From Maylandia zebra (lineage: Eukaryota > Chordata > Actinopteri > Cichliformes > Cichlidae), in assembly GCF_041146795.1 (NCBI RefSeq), contig NC_135185.1:5261029-5325028 (forward strand): 64,000 nt of DNA, written 5' to 3'. Both the position numbers and the translations under genes were made by a program. The notes beneath the pieces were generated by a model, which was given only the letters and a program-made list of their open reading frames with translations, had not been told where the DNA came from and did no database searches. Numbering within the stretch: position 1 is the stretch's first letter; every line of letters begins with the position of its first letter. Shown here one piece after another: positions 23,729 to 38,425 of the stretch.

Positions 23729-26700
23729 GTGAGTGTGATCGATGTCTTACACACACACAAACACAGACTTGTAGTCTTGCCAAACGAAGGACATGTTTAA
23801 TATCATCTTGTGTTTTTAAACATCATAGCAGGTCTGTTGGATGAACAGCAACAGTAGTGATTTGTACCAGTGTGTGGGCACGTAGTTAAGGTTAACTGTT
23901 AACTGTGAGAAGTCGTCATCTCAGGGCATGCTTGCAGAGTAATGCAAATGTATGGTTATGAGGAGTATAATGAAGGAGTAAGTAAGTAACTAAGAGGAGT
24001 AAATAAGTAAAGTAATACATTATTTTTTGAAGAAGTAATGAGTTCTTACCTTTTAGAGTAAGAACTCCAGCACTTTCTGTCTTACGTTTTTGGTGCTATT
24101 TACCAAGCTAAAGTAGTTTGGTGTCAATTCGTTTTTAATATAAGAACCTGTGAAGGGTAGGCCTTTCACACAGCAATATTGTTTAACTTTTACTACCAAC
24201 AATCTGACCTTTCTTCAAAGGGTCAACCCTCTCTCAGACAGCTGTCCATAGTTGTGATATGCTAGCGTCATTTACCAGAGGATCTTTATTGAGAAAGAAA
24301 ATGTATTTCAACACTTTTTAAAGGCTGTTGTAGTTTTTGGCTTTGGATGCATTTATTTGTTTATATTTTATATGTTTGTACAGTGATCACTAGTCTGACA
24401 GCACCACAGACCATTTACCGGTTCAGCAATTCAGCAACGGCTGGCAAATAATTGACTGTGTTATTGCTCCTTTGGGATAGTAGTGTATGACGCACTCCCA
24501 TTTGGCAATAAAAACAAAGAAGAATATGTTTTTAAGACAAGAAAGATATGTGTAATTGTTTTATTTTTTTAATAAGTTACCATTTAACAAGTTGTCTGTT
24601 CTAGTTCACTTTTAGTTGTCATTGTGTAATAGTGGTTGTTCAAGTCTCTGTGCACTTTAACAAAAAGGTATGCTGTTTTCTTTCTCTTTTTAAAACTTTT
24701 GGGACCAATAAATATTTAAATGTCACACTTGGAGGATGGACTAGTGACATTTCAAAATCCTGCTTTTTTGTTCCTGTGTTAACCTCAGATCTAAGGTGAG
24801 CTTAGAAAAGAGGAGAACAGGTTCACTGCACATACATCAGTCCAACTGCAAGGGAAGGAACAATAATGGAAACATGATTTTGAGTGGATGGGAACTTGAA
24901 AATGTCTTTGTTTTATACTGTGATTAACAGCTAGGCTCAGGAACAGGAAACCTCTCGAGCTGCTGATGTTAAGCAGGAGGTGTATTCTGAACTTTAGTCC
25001 AAACAGTAGCTTTCCTGTGTTAAAATGTTGAGAAGGCAGCTAAAGGTAACAACAAGAAGGTAGGTGAACCACTGCAGTTCTGTGCTGTTTGTGGAGTTCA
25101 TAGTTATGGAAGTGCATCTCCTCACATATACCAAACTGTGATGTTCACAATAAGTCATCAAATGAACAGTAATGGTTGTTTCATATCAGACATAGTTGTC
25201 AACTCCTTGCATTGTTGAATCTTCAGTCTGACACTGCTTCCAAACTAACCAAATACAGTGAGGAAGTGAAACACACCGCAATATTAAAAATGCAGGCCAG
25301 TAGATGTTGTCGCTATTGCTGTTATTATTTCACTTCTCATTCTCTCATTTTCTGTTTGTTATTACTGCTCCTTGGCACTGGCACACAATTTGACAACAGT
25401 GTTAGTCCCACTCATGATTAACTGTCTGCTCAATTCTGCCAAGGTGCCACATGAATCAGCACACTGGTGGAGTAGATAGATTTAAAGGTCAAGAGTCAGG
25501 CAACAAAGATGGCAAAGGAGCCAACTTCAACACCAGACAAAATTAATATTGTGCAGATTTAAGTTCAGCTTATCAACAGTCCCAGTTTTTCATGTGGTCC
25601 CTTATCCACTCCCTGGTTTAGAGCCTACCTGTACTAACCATGCCTTTCAGCTAACCTGGACCAGTGATTCTGTCATGAGCATGCTTAGGCCTGTATATAC
25701 CATCAGCGAGAATTAGTAGTGGAACACTTGATGTTTTTGCCTGCAAAAACTTGCCCCTGCTTCTTTTATCTGCTCTCACGTTAACGGAGTACAGTCATAA
25801 CAAATCTATCACCACAGAGGTGTGTATACCTCAGGTTCCCTACAGCATTAGAAGTTTTCTCAAAGTCCTATAGGTTGCAAGAGATGGGGGGGAAATGAAA
25901 TCAACCAGCTGGAGATACTTACTTGTAGCTCCAGCAGTATGTGCTGACTGGTATAGAATTCAATCCTGAGTCAGTCTGAATCAAGTTCCTTTTGCAGTTC
26001 ATACATATATATTAGAAAATCATGAACTCTGGCTTAAGAAGTCAGACTCGGCTTGAATGCCAGATGTTTTCATGGATTTATTTTTAAGAAACACATCAAT
26101 ACTTCTGTGGTGAAAAAATCCTCAAGAGTCACCACAGATGTTTTGGTCAGATGTCTGGTAGTCTGTACGGGGGTGAATCTCACTGGTAAACGATGTCAGT
26201 CTTGGTGCACTTGTGGGGTTGGGCTGTCTGTTGCAGAGGGAACATTCTCCGTGGTCATGACTGTATCAGTGATGGATGGTGGTGTGAGACCAGCAGACAT
26301 TACAGCACGCTGACCATCTTCCCAAACAAACTCAGAAAGTAATTCCACATCAGAGACCTTTAAGAGCTTTCTGTGAGTGCCCACAGGTGGTATCGCTGTG
26401 AAAACCACATGCACATCTGCCTGCTCACATGGTTTCATATCTCTGCTGCATGTCAAACAAAAAGGTCCAGTTTTCTCCACAAATAGACAAGAGCTGACCT
26501 AGAAAGGTGTTTAAGATGATTAATTTAGCAGTCAGTCAGATTACAGTTCAGTCGAAATGAGCGTGCTGAGACGATTGATCCTGACATTTAAGCAGAGCGA
26601 CAACAATCAGCCTTCAAAATCACAGCTGCTTGAGGAGCAGCAGTTATGCCCCAAGGAGCTTATTAGAGTTTTTCAAGAAAAAAGCTGTCATTAAAAAAAA

Positions 26701-29700
26701 AAAAAAAATTAAAAGAAAAACATCCAGGACTGATTCAACGTTTATATGTGATTTGTCAAAATAGTGAGCATTCATTTAAATAAAGACAAGGAAAAACACT
26801 CCCTCATGGGTCCCACATTACTTAATGAGTTCTCAAAAGATCACATGAAACTGTTAAATAGAGAAGTTTTTGTGATTTCCAAAGCAAAAGAATCTGCTGT
26901 TTTCCTGTATTACATTGATATCCACGTACTAAATTTCTCTCAGTAGCCCTGTGAGACAAATTTGTCATTTTGCCTACATAAATAAAGGACCAGTGGCCCT
27001 ATATTAAGAATAAATGGGTAAAAAATAGCTCATAAATTAAAGCTAGACTCCTTCACATTAAAGTGCACCTTTAAACAGTAATATATTTTTTGCTTGTGAG
27101 ATCAATAAGACTTAGTCAGCTTATCAACAAGTAATAACAGTAAATGCTGGGTTAGTGGGGTGTGGGTTTTGCTCAGCTGCAGCAAAAGAGGTGGCACAGA
27201 GTACTTCAGGGAGGGCTGATCAGCACAAGCTGTGGCACATTCACTAATTATGCAGTCAGGCGCTTGGGCCTTGATGCTTTAACATTGTTTTGTATGAAAA
27301 CTATGTGAAATACTTTAAATGGCATGTATTTGTCTGTCTCTCATATTAAAGTCCTCATCGTTCTTGCAGCGTGACCGCTTACTGTTCTTGATTAAGAAGT
27401 ATTTGTGAGCAAGCCAGAAACTCCTGCTGGCTCTCCTCACTGTCTCACCATGGATATGTTAAAAAAAAAAAAGTCTGTAACCATAGCAACTGTTGCAGTA
27501 CACACCAGGTCTGGGTTGACTTTAAGCAATGATGTCAGTTTATCTATAAGATCTTAATTGTCCCTTAAAATAACCAATTCCCCCTTAAGTAAGCCTTAAG
27601 AAACCATGTCTTTGTACAGCGGTCCATGACATCATAAAGACACACCATCTGTATTTTAACTCCTCAGTTGAACTATGTCATACTTGCACTGTGTAACATT
27701 TAGCCAGGTCAGCCAGTGCAACTTCTAATGACATTATCATATAATCTGTGAAAGGTGTGCACATGCTTTTCACCATTTCACACAAAGCTTGAAATAAAGC
27801 CATGTGTGGTGTAGTAGTCACATAGATTTTTTTTTTTTTATATCAACAGTACTTTTGCAGTATTGGGTATGGATTTCAGATTTTGAGAAGTTGAAAAGTA
27901 AGAATATTTGTTTGCTCAGTAGGTCATGCTTTTGTTGTATTGATTTGAAGTTCTGGGGTTTGGGTGTTCTTATTTTAATATAGAACCACATCCTTATGGA
28001 TTATTACGCTTCAGTTCACCTCATTTCCAGCATGCAGACCGCTACATTTTGTGATTTAATTAGATTTTTCTAAGAATTGCCTCCTGAAATATTTATGGAC
28101 AGCACTGCCTTGTAAATGGGGGTCCTGCTGTCCCACTCCACTCGCAGATCTCTCTCCTTCTGCTCTGTTCAGCAAATGAGAGCGCAGCAGGCTGTGCACA
28201 GCCTGAGAGAACACATAAAGACCCTGTCACTTGTAACTTTCTCTCTGAGTCAGTGATAATGTTTGACTTGGCCATATTTATGTTTAACTTGTGTGTGTAG
28301 TGATTTTGTCACAGTTAAAAAAAAAAAATCCCTTGATTATCACACCAAAGTCCTAGAGCTCAAAAACCATTGAGCTTAGAGGTGACATCATTTTGTACAG
28401 GAGGTTTTATTACATAGGGTTGAACCAGTTTTGAATTTCAAGCCTGTTGTTTGAAAACAAGAATTGGACAAATATGATACCGGTATTTTTTTTTCAGTCT
28501 TTTTATTTGGTTTTCTTTTTATTCCATGATAACAACGATTCTTTAAGACTCTTTTAGCCTTCAATAAAAATATATTCAATAAAAAATAAAGTTTTGGTCT
28601 GTATGTAAGAACATGATTTTTCTTTATTTGAGCAATTAACAACCATAATGCTTTGAGGAATATAAACAAGAAACATTTATGCCGTCACTTGTGCTACAGT
28701 ATAAGCCCCTCTATTTTAGTAAAGTGGGAGTTATTTAATGTTTAGCTGTAGAGACAGTCTCATTTAGCCAGCTTATAAAATTCTGAAGAGCATCTTTCTA
28801 CATAAGTTGGTTTCTTCTCAGTGGTACAGATACCCCTGAAAATTGAAAACTGGTGTGACTCTGAACATGTGTGCGTCATGTCTGTCTATTCAGATTTGAT
28901 TGGATTACGGGGAAAAAATGGGTGTGAACTTTAAGGTGTGACTCGCCTGAAAAACAGTGACCTCAGAAACACAACATTCAGGTCAAGAGAAAAGACGTGA
29001 ACCTTCTTGAGAATGCTCGAGCTGCTGGTGCACAGGCACAGAGCTCATTTCCTCCTTGTGACTTAGCCCGACGGCTGAAGGCTCCACATCACTGTTGGGA
29101 ATCAGGGACTGGAGCTTGAATACTTGGTGAGCTATTATCGGTCTGCTGTGCCAGGCCTGCAGGGCACTTAAAGAGATCTGGAAATCATCACGCCCAATCA
29201 AACTGCTTCCCCCCTCCTTTGTTGAACAGGAAGAGCTTGCAGACAAAAAGCTGTTCTGCCCCTGATAATCATGGTGTGTTCTGCAAACTGTTTACTAGTT
29301 CGTGAGAACTGTATGCCATTTCTAGCTCCCTGTAATGTTTTGATATTTAAATGCAACATTTTTTTATTATTATTATGCTTCTGCTATCTTACAAATCACA
29401 TTATTTATAGGATTTTGAGGCTTTTAATATGTTGGTATGCCCAGTAGTCTGATGTAACTCCACTAACTTTATTTTTAGTAAACTTAGAAACATACCGATC
29501 AACTGTGTATGTGCCCACATCCTGTTATTTCCCTCCAGCTGCTTCCCTGTGTCTTCTCTCAAAATTTAAATGATTATTATTTTTTGCCTTTAGTGGACAG
29601 ATGCAGTGAAGATGGACAGGAAAGTGGGCAGAGAGAGAGCAAAGACGTGTAGCTAAACCGGCATTGAGTATTTTAAAATTCAAAAAAGAAAATCACAATG

Positions 29701-32700
29701 TCAGTGACTAACTTTGTGATATTTTTTAAAGCCTAATAATGAAACAAGAAAGTAATGCGTACTATTGGGAATTCTCTTTAGTTGCACTGATTAAGAAATA
29801 ATGCTGCAGCTGTTAATTTACATCATGTACTTGTTACTGATGCGTGAATTGAACTTGTACATCATTTGCAGTAATTTAGTGAACAGGCAGTAGGCACATG
29901 TGGTTGTGTTTTACAGAGAGAGTTCTTAATGGTTCTTTCAACATTTAGGCCACCCATTCTGACAATTTAATGCTCTTTTATTTTGTTGTAAAGATTAAGG
30001 CATCTACTGAATGACATGCAGTGTGTTGTTCATTAAGGGCACACCCTTTTTTTGGACAATTTTAGTTCAGGCAGCACATTGGTGTCAGTGGAGGAGAAAA
30101 TTACAGATGGCTGAAAGCTTCCAGCCTCTCACCGTGTGTGCTATTAAGAGAGAAGGTGGGATGGCACTGGCACCAGTTACCTTCTCAGAGGTCATTTGGT
30201 TATCTCACTGTTGACTCATTTTGATATGGTCACACAGCAAAATGTGTCCTTATAGTGAACCATCTGTCAAAAGTGGAACTGCTGGGACACAAGTTGTTGC
30301 TGGGCTACAATCCATCTGACGCCAGCTCTGCGGCTCTGGCGCTCGTGGCTCAGCACGGGGTACTAACTGACTGTTAGCTCAGGGCTTACACGTACCACAA
30401 CATGTACTTAAGCAGCCAAATAGATACTTAAACTCTAACAGGACCTCAGTTTCCTTCCAGTGCGGCCATTCGAGTGGGCTGACCCTGCCAGAGATGGCTG
30501 CAATGTTCCAGTGTCTGGCTGGTGGATGGAAACTGGTGTAAAGTTACAGTGGCTATCATTGATTTCTCCTTCCAGGGAAAGCAGACACTAATCACAAAAG
30601 TAAATAGTGTACACACCCAGCTTAGCAAGATGAGGAATGATAAGGTGTTAATTTACAGTGTGTGCACTCACGTTATAGCAACGTACCCAACGGAGTCTCT
30701 TCGCTGTAGGCATGTGCGTAAATGGCCAGGAAATCTGAGCCTGTCAGCAGAAATGGACTTGAGGGATTCCCATTTTTCATTCTTGTAATGTTTAAGATAC
30801 GTGATTACTACTAGACCTCGTGAATAGCATAATGATAGCAAACGTGTAAGCCACAGTATGCTAATGTATAACATACATTAAAGGAGAAAAATAAGTACCA
30901 CTGATGGCAGTGTTCAATATACACTCTGCAAACCAGTGTGATCTGATTAGGATTATTCATTACATGCCATAAGTGTGCATAATTGAATAAACTCGGGTAC
31001 TGTGTCAAGTTTGCCATACGCATCCTGCAGGGTGATAACGCGAACTGAAACATAAGCTTTAGTTCCTCTACCGTTACTTCTTTTGCTACACCCGTAGCAG
31101 CTGGAGGATGAATCAAACAAAAGAGGCTTCTGCTGCCAGTGTAACCAGGTTTTTTTTCTTTGTCGGAACTCCATTCATCGCACGCAAGCCTTTGCTTAAT
31201 TTTTTTCCCTACGAGCGCCAACTGTGATCAGGCTCGAAAGACCTCTCCTACTATGTAATGCAGGATCACCATTTAAAACCACATTCAAAGATCGCACCTC
31301 GATCCTTCCACATCGGTTATATAATTAATCTCGGACAACACAAAAAAATGTCGTTTTACTGTTGCATATTATCAGTTCTAGTTTAGTGCGTCAAAATCAA
31401 CTCCAGAAAATGCACAGAAAATTACAAATGTTATTTTCCCCCCAACCCATAACCAAAGTGTAGCCGCACACACAGGCCGACATTCAACTTGAAGAGCTGC
31501 TTAAGTTGCCGTCTGCCCTGTGGTGCTTCAGGAAATGTTACTTTTCCTCCCCAACATTCAAACAGTTGCGAACACTGAGCATTATATCAGCATACACACA
31601 CAGCCAGATACATGTCTCTCTTACAACAAAAGAGAGACATAAGAACATGCAAGAATAAGGCTTCAGTGTCTCAGAGGCGTGGGAACAGATCCGGCTTAGG
31701 TAAAATTTGTGTTTCATGTCATTTTTGTAAAGTTTGTTGGTGGAACAACACGTTATCTAGAAATAAGGTTTAATTGTGAATTAATTTAATATGGGTACAG
31801 TGTTGCAGATGAATGTCTGTCAAGTCAAGTCAGGGTTTTGATTCTGTCAGTGTGATGTGGGAACCATGTCGGGTAGTAAGGATTCTTAGATTGGTAGTAG
31901 ACTGATCACAGAATGCCATCCAGATACAAGGAGTCACTTATTTCAGAAACAGCTTGGAGACGTTGAGCAGGAGCTGGGGTGAAGTCAGAGATTTGAAAGG
32001 TTTAGAGGAGGCAAGAAGCCAACTGTCAGTTTACTCCAGAGATCAGTAAATAAATAGCTGTGACCTTTGTGTTTGAGTCCAGAGTTCGTCAGCATGTAGA
32101 TCTTCCCGTTTTCCTGTTTCCTGTCAATGCTGATCCACTTCCTTGTTCCCATCTGAAGGAAATGCTCCAATAAATATCCTAATAATAGCACCCCTTATCT
32201 GGTAAAGGGATTTTGCTGCTGAATCAGCTTGTGCAGGTTTAAAATTTTAATCTGCTGCTTGTGTTGTTTCAGCATTTATTCACAGAATGCATGATCAGTA
32301 TAAATCATGTTTTCTAGCCAAGAGGGAAATTTGTGTTCGCTGAACAGGCCCATACAATCAGAGAAGGCTTTGGAACTGAGCGCTAATAACAAAGCGCATG
32401 GGCTTTCTCTTCTTTTGTCATCGACCACAGACCAGTTTTCCACTTTTCCTCAGTCCATTTTAAATGAACTTTGGCTGAGAGAAAACATTTCTGTCCCAAC
32501 TTTATTGGAATTGAGCTTGTATTCTCCTAGGTGTTTGTGGAAGAAGAACCTACCAAGAAGGATACTAGAACATGGTTGATATTTACAGTCCCCTTTTCAG
32601 ACTTCTCCACCCTCTGACATCATACACTTTGTTTCAGTCCAAATTCACAACATAGTTGCTTTCATCTGCACACATGTGAAACACATGTCAATGACAGTCT

Positions 32701-32747
32701 CAGCTGTGCTGTTTTGTTTACAGTTTCTGTCTTTGTATTTCCTTCAG
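23729..32747 (+). other. sgpp1: sgpp1 intron 2 (9.0 kb)
   Basis: The intron runs from gtgagt to the acceptor TTCCTTCAG. No coding exon is visible. A small AGGAGTAA/GTAAGTAA-rich patch lies at about 23,940-24,020. Short poly-A or poly-T runs occur near 26,693, 27,830 and 28,318. A CpG-rich block lies at about 30,960-31,520 (listed separately). The rest is AT-rich sequence in which I recognise nothing. Confidence 0.75.
30960..31520. other. CpG-rich block inside sgpp1 intron 2
   Basis: CpG dinucleotides (ACGCGAAC, CCCGTAGC, ATCGCACGCAAG, CTACGAGCGCC, GTAGCCGCAC and others) are much denser than in the flanking kilobases. The minus strand has an ATG at 31174 opening a 73-codon frame to 30953, and a longer overlapping open frame to 30811. 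I recognise neither as a protein. It could be an intronic promoter or enhancer, an antisense transcript start, or a young unlisted repeat whose CpGs have not yet decayed. Confidence 0.3.
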
Positions 32748-33299
32748 GACGTCATCGCTGGGTTTCTGTACAGCATCCTCATCCTGTGCTTCTTCCTGCC
32801 GATACTGGACCTGATCGATGGCTTCAATTTGACCTGCCGCTACGCTCCAATCATCATCATCTCCCTCCACCTGGGCCTGGGCCTCTTCTCCTTCACCCTG
32901 GACACCTGGAGCACCTCTCGTGGTGACACCGCTCAGATCCTGGGCACTGGTGCCGGCATTGCCTTGGCTTCCCATGTCAACTACCACCTGGGCCTGATGC
33001 CCGACTTGACACCAGACCAGCTTCCCCTCAGCATGCCCGCACTTAGCCCCAGCCTGGTGGCTGTTGTAATGTTGCGGCTCGTTGTGGGAGTGCTGGTGCT
33101 GTTGGCCACGCGGGCGCTGATGAAGGCCATCACCATCCCACTGGTGTGCAGAGCGTTCAGAGTGCCCACTGATGACCTGAGGAAGGCCCGGCAGCACATG
33201 GAGGTGGAGCTGCCTTACCGCTTCATCGTCTACGGGACAGTGGGCTTCAACGTGATCTTCCTGGTCCCGCTGCTCTTCAGCTACATGCAGCTCTCCTGA
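32748..33299 (+). CDS. sgpp1: Sphingosine-1-phosphate phosphatase 1, last coding exon
   Basis: This exon encodes residues 310-492 with TGA at 33297-33299. It starts D-V-I-A-G-F-L-Y, supplying Asp310 of PAP2 motif C3. It continues with hydrophobic membrane segments (ILILCFFLPILDLIDGF; APIIIISLHLGLGLFSF), the family signature DTWSTSRGDTA, and near the C-terminus KARQHMEVELPYRFI, which is nearly identical across SGPP1 proteins. The C-terminus ends in one more membrane helix and MQLS. Length and order match the vertebrate family, with no frameshift or early stop. Confidence 0.96.
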   Translation, partial: DVIAGFLYSILILCFFLPILDLIDGFNLTCRYAPIIIISLHLGLGLFSFTLDTWSTSRGDTAQILGTGAGIALASHVNYHLGLMPDLTPDQLPLSMPALSPSLVAVVMLRLVVGVLVLLATRALMKAITIPLVCRAFRVPTDDLRKARQHMEVELPYRFIVYGTVGFNVIFLVPLLFSYMQLS

Positions 33300-35510
33300 T
33301 TGGATCTTACTTGACTGTGTGGCCAGTCAAAGTGAAGTAAAAATCTAAATGCTGTCATCAGATCAGTTTTGCTGCTTGTTTTCATCCACAGCCTAATCCC
33401 TAGCTGGAGGTTGCTGGGTTTGGGACTGATGAAGGTACATTAAAGCCTAATTGCTGATCTGGATGCAGAGTTTTTATCAGATTTTTTGTTTTTGTTGTCT
33501 CAGGTTACTTTTAAAGACGGGTGAATCCTGAGCAATGGAAAATGGGCTTAGACTGTTAACAGTTCACTAGCGATATCTCTTTGTTCTTTAGATTTATTTA
33601 AGAGTAAAATCCAGTCAGATAATGCTTTGACACTCTCAGAGCTGGAAAGTCACTCCTCAAATTCAAAAAAGCATTTCAACAGTGGCCTCTAGAAGACTAA
33701 AAATGCAGGTCATGACCACTAATAGATGATGTGTTAGTATTTGCATTGTTATGACTGAAGTTGTTATTAAGAGCTCAGGCAAAGAACCACAGAAGTATTT
33801 TTTTAGGAAAACTTAAATTATTCCAACAACTCAAGTGAATAATAAATCTTCAAACGCCTGACAGAAAATGTTGAAAATAAAAAGACTTAGTAAGTCTCAC
33901 TAACAGTCTGAAAGCCAACGATATCCAGGCACGTGATGAATAAATAAATAAAATAGAAAGTCTTCTTTTAGTCGGATGTCCAGATGGATCAATGGCAGAA
34001 TGAGTTTGGGTTGTAAATTAAGTGCTTAGTTTAACTAGTTTAAAGAATGTTGTAGTTTGAGTTCAGTGTCACTGTTGAAACTTTGTGTGGTTCTTTGTCT
34101 AGTAGCCTCTTAATGTTTCTGTTTGATTATACTCTCCTTTGTCTCAATTCTTAAAGCAATAAGAGACCTTTCATTTTATGATTCCTGTGTTCCTCTACTG
34201 GATCGGAGGAACATTTAGTCTTTAACCTCTGAACCCCCTGCCTGTGGAGAGGAAACCAGTTTGATTAAAGTTTTTGATTTGTTGTTACGTCTCTGATGTC
34301 TGAGAATTCAGCCACATTGTTTTTTCAGGAGGTTAGATTGTGTTTTCTTAAAGGGCTTTCCCCACTATTTGAGTTCTGAGTTTGACTGCTATTCCTGCAA
34401 CCCGATGGGAGAAAAAAGAAATACCAGGCACATACTGTACGATGCAAAAGGAAAGGAGAATGCATCGCTTTGTTTGGGAAATGTACAGAGAGGGTTTTAA
34501 TGGTTTTATTTTGTTCTCTAAGAATGACTGGAGCACTCAGCTCAGCCTGTTTTTTTTATTTTATTTTATTTTTAAACACTGTAAACTTGCTTCCTATTAG
34601 AGATGTCAGCTCACATCCACTTCCTGTTCTTAGCTGAGGTTCTTTTGCTGATGTCAGGTGGGAGGAGGTGGTGGAGATAAACCGTCCGGAGGGAAGTTTT
34701 CTCATGTTTCTAAAATTGGAACTCCATTGACAACTTTTTTGTGCACAACGGGCGCGTTCTAAAAATATTAGAAAGTATTCGACTACAAGTGCAACATTAT
34801 TCACTGTTTTATCATGCATGAATTTGATACTTGATTCTATAAATGTAGGAAAATTTTGTCTTCAAATTTTGAAGACACAATTGCTCCAGAAAAGCGGCGT
34901 GAACGTGAACTTTTTAAATGCCTTTGACAAAAGTAATCAAACACATGGTTGCCCTGAGAAGTCAAATGCACTGCAACATAAGAAAACGCCAGCAAATAGA
35001 AAAACAATCCAGAAAGCACACAAAACACAACAGAAGTTGAACAAAATGCAATGGAAGTAAACAAAGAAAATCACAAAAGATATGCTTCTGGGGAGGTGAT
35101 AACATGATGGAACAGCTACACATGTGACAGAAGCCAAAACATGTCAACTTTTGCACTGAGACACTAAAAAGAAGCAGAGTTGTTGTATAACATGGAGAAG
35201 AAGATGCAAAGTACAGTATTACTGATCCTGTAATACTGTGCATACATGTTTGCTATCAGCTGTTTACCATCAGGTTATCACTTCCATCCGTCACGTTATT
35301 GTCTCCCCAAAAGCACATCTGTTGTGTTTTACAAGGATTTTTGAGGTTTTGCTGCGTTTTGTTTTTTTCTATTTCCATTGTGAAAGAACTATTTGATTCA
35401 AATGTAGCTTGGTAAGATGTCAGAGCAGAATCTATCATCGTAAGACTCTGGTGATGTTAAACTTGTTAAAAAGCATTTTACATTTGCAATAAAAAAAAAA
35501 GCTTCCACTC
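33300..35510 (+). other. sgpp1: sgpp1 3' UTR with candidate poly(A) signals
   Basis: No coding is seen after the stop. AATAAA occurs at 33841-33846, 33876-33881 and at 35488-35493; the last is followed by an A-run. Any of these could end the transcript, and choosing one needs RNA data. A T-rich/ATTTT stretch lies near 34,550-34,580. Confidence 0.4.
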
Positions 35511-38425
35511 GGACTCTTACCCGAACTCCTCCACACCACAACTAGTGATTAATTGGTTAATTAGTTGATTAACAAAGCTTCCTTCGACCACTCTAACCTG
35601 AACCTGAGTATAAAGACTGAGGCCAGGAGCCCAGATGCCTGCTTCCTGTTTCTAAGCTGTGTGTGCCTTGCTTAAAGGCACATTTAAAAAAAGTTTTTCT
35701 CCCAGCAGGATGCTGCCATTGACACACATTTCTTTAGTCTTAATTTCTTTTTCTTCTTCTTTTTTTTTTGCCAAGCTGATTTATTTATGTTAGTTTTGTG
35801 TACGGTACTCTGCTAAAATAAATGCACTGTTCCCAGAATGCACTGTTCCCCCTCCGAGCCAGGCAAAAATAATGAAGGTGGAGCTGGTCCTCAATGCAGT
35901 CCAATCAGTAGTTCCCTTTGATTTGTCGTCTTGCAGTTGGTCGGTAAACACTATGACGAGTGACCGTTATAATGAATAGATGCTTTACTTACCTTAGCAC
36001 CTGTTAGCTAATGCAAGTAAGATTCAGTCATTTACAGACATCTGTGCAGTAGCAGAGAAATTTTCCAGTATAGCAGCTTGAACCAGCAAACATCTGGAGT
36101 CTTCCCTTCATAAGTGACCTTAACTGTCCCTGGATACTACAATTTTCTGTGGTATGTTTGAGGAATTAGATTTTATTGTTTTTCTGTAGTCGACTACTTC
36201 TGTCTGAAATGATAATCCAATGATGTGATGAGAGCTGCTGATTGCATTGGTTTAATTCTTTAGGATGTTCACATATAGTTTAGTATTTTAACTTAATCCA
36301 GCTGCAGATTTGCCTCTAATTAACCGACTCGTCAAAGCCAAACGGACCAGCTTACTCTCTGCATTTGTCAGCCGCCTGGCTCGTTTCACTTCCTGTGGCC
36401 TTGCCTCGTGCACAAATATGTTTGTGTTTGTCAGAGCGTTTGTATATTTCTTGACGTTTTTGTGCGTGTGTTTGGGCATGCGGTTTTGTCTCTGTTCCAC
36501 AGAAAAGAGAAGTTTATTTCTGTTTCAGTGACAAAACCCAGTTTGGGTTAATCCTGTGGCTGAGCTGAGTTTGTGTGAGTGACGGACAGAAGCTCAAACT
36601 GCAAGAAGTCGATGACAAAGCAACATTTGTCATCTGTGATCTTTAAGGACATTTCCCCTGCACATCGACAAAGGAGATGAAGCTGAACTCCCTGACACGT
36701 CTCGCTGTGATATGTTCCTGTGTTTGGAGACTGGTTTCCACCTGTGGATGTTCTTTTTTGTGGAGTCAAAGCAGGGCTGGCCTCGTGATGTTCGACGAGC
36801 CTAATTATAAACTTAAAGATGTATATTTGGTACAACATCTTTAAAATGCATCATATAGTTTTGTTTGGCTCTGTTTTTATATCATCTTAATCGTGATTTT
36901 GCTTTGTTGTGATCGTGATCTTTTGTTGATATTATTTCGGTACATTAATATATTTTTGAAATCCTAAATTGATCTGTCAAAAATATATAGTCTGTGTTAT
37001 TTTCTGTGGTATGATGTGGCTGAATTACAGAATTTCTTTATTATTTGTAATGTCATTAGGAGATGGATGGACAGAGTCACCAAAGTCTATATACTGTAAT
37101 AACACAATATGCTTGTCAAACTGATCCTAATTTATTATTATGATAACTTTAGTTCTTGCAATACAATATTTAAAACGGTTTTTCCTTAATCTGTTCAATG
37201 ATTGGTTTGAACAGCCAGCTCTGCTTTGTCAACTCACAAGATGGAGATTTGATTTCTTCTTTTTTTAAATACTGGATCTCAGAGGAAAAAACGTCTTTCT
37301 TGACCAAATATGCAGTATTTAAACTGTGTAGCTAAACTGCCCTACACGTCAGTGCCTTCCTCTGTCCTCAGCTCTGTGCCGTCATGTTGCCTCTTGCACT
37401 TTGTAGATGTATATAAATATGGGAGGATGACAAGTTTCCTGTTTATAAAAAAAACAAGAACAGTTTTTAATATTGCCCCTACTTTTGCTTTTTAGTTGCT
37501 GTCTTGAGGAAAATTTGCAAGTCTTTGTCTTTAAGTCTACATGTTTGATGCAGAAATGAATTTGCCTTTTTCTCCCTGATAATTCGCGGCTTTCATTCCA
37601 AATCGCAGTCAGAGAGTAGAGAGACGAGGTGAACTCTTGTGAGTTTCAGCTTGTAATCAAACCCTTCATGATTCCTTCTTTATTTGTGAAGTCTCGCTCA
37701 CTTTCACAGTATTTTCTTCATGTTTCTGCAGGGCTTTATTGTTGGTTTTCATCTGTGATTGAAAATGTGGCTTATTTCTGTCTGTGTGAATTAACTGAGA
37801 ATAATAAATGAGAGAATCAAATATGTGCCTGCTTGTCCTCAGTTATTCCCTGCAGTGACAGACTGCAGAATGAAAACGTGCGTGTGCGTGTGGAGTTGTG
37901 GACATGAATGTAAAACCATTTGAAAGTTTGTTCTTACTGAATCTTTCTCACTGTAAAAAAAAAAATGTTACTAATTATTCTGTAGGTCTGGCCTTGGACA
38001 TTATTTTCACTGGTGCACCCATAGCCATGACCTTGAAAACTTTTGCTTCTTTAATCTGGTTAAATCTTCCTCTAAGGATGAACATAATGTAGTATACTGA
38101 ACACACATTTTGTAAGAGTTACAAAAATATATGTGTTTGTAGTTTTGCCTCTGCGCACCACCACTGTGGATTTTAAATCAAATAAGATGTGAGTCAAGTG
38201 CACACGTGGAACTTTAATTTGAGGGGTTTTACAAACTTTTTGAATTACAACATTTTACATTACTTTGGTTTCAACTACAGATATTTTATAATAGTCAGAG
38301 GATCAAAACGAATAATTTGAAATGTAACAAATGTTTTTGATACTTGGATGAATCCTTTTGCACTCGGTGACTGCCTGATGTCTAGAATCCATGGACATCA
38401 CCAAATGCTCTGCCAGGCCACCTTC

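Noticed and set aside
32718-33197. 159-codon minus-strand frame
   Set aside because: It is the shadow of sgpp1 exon 3, which has clear family motifs on the + strand.
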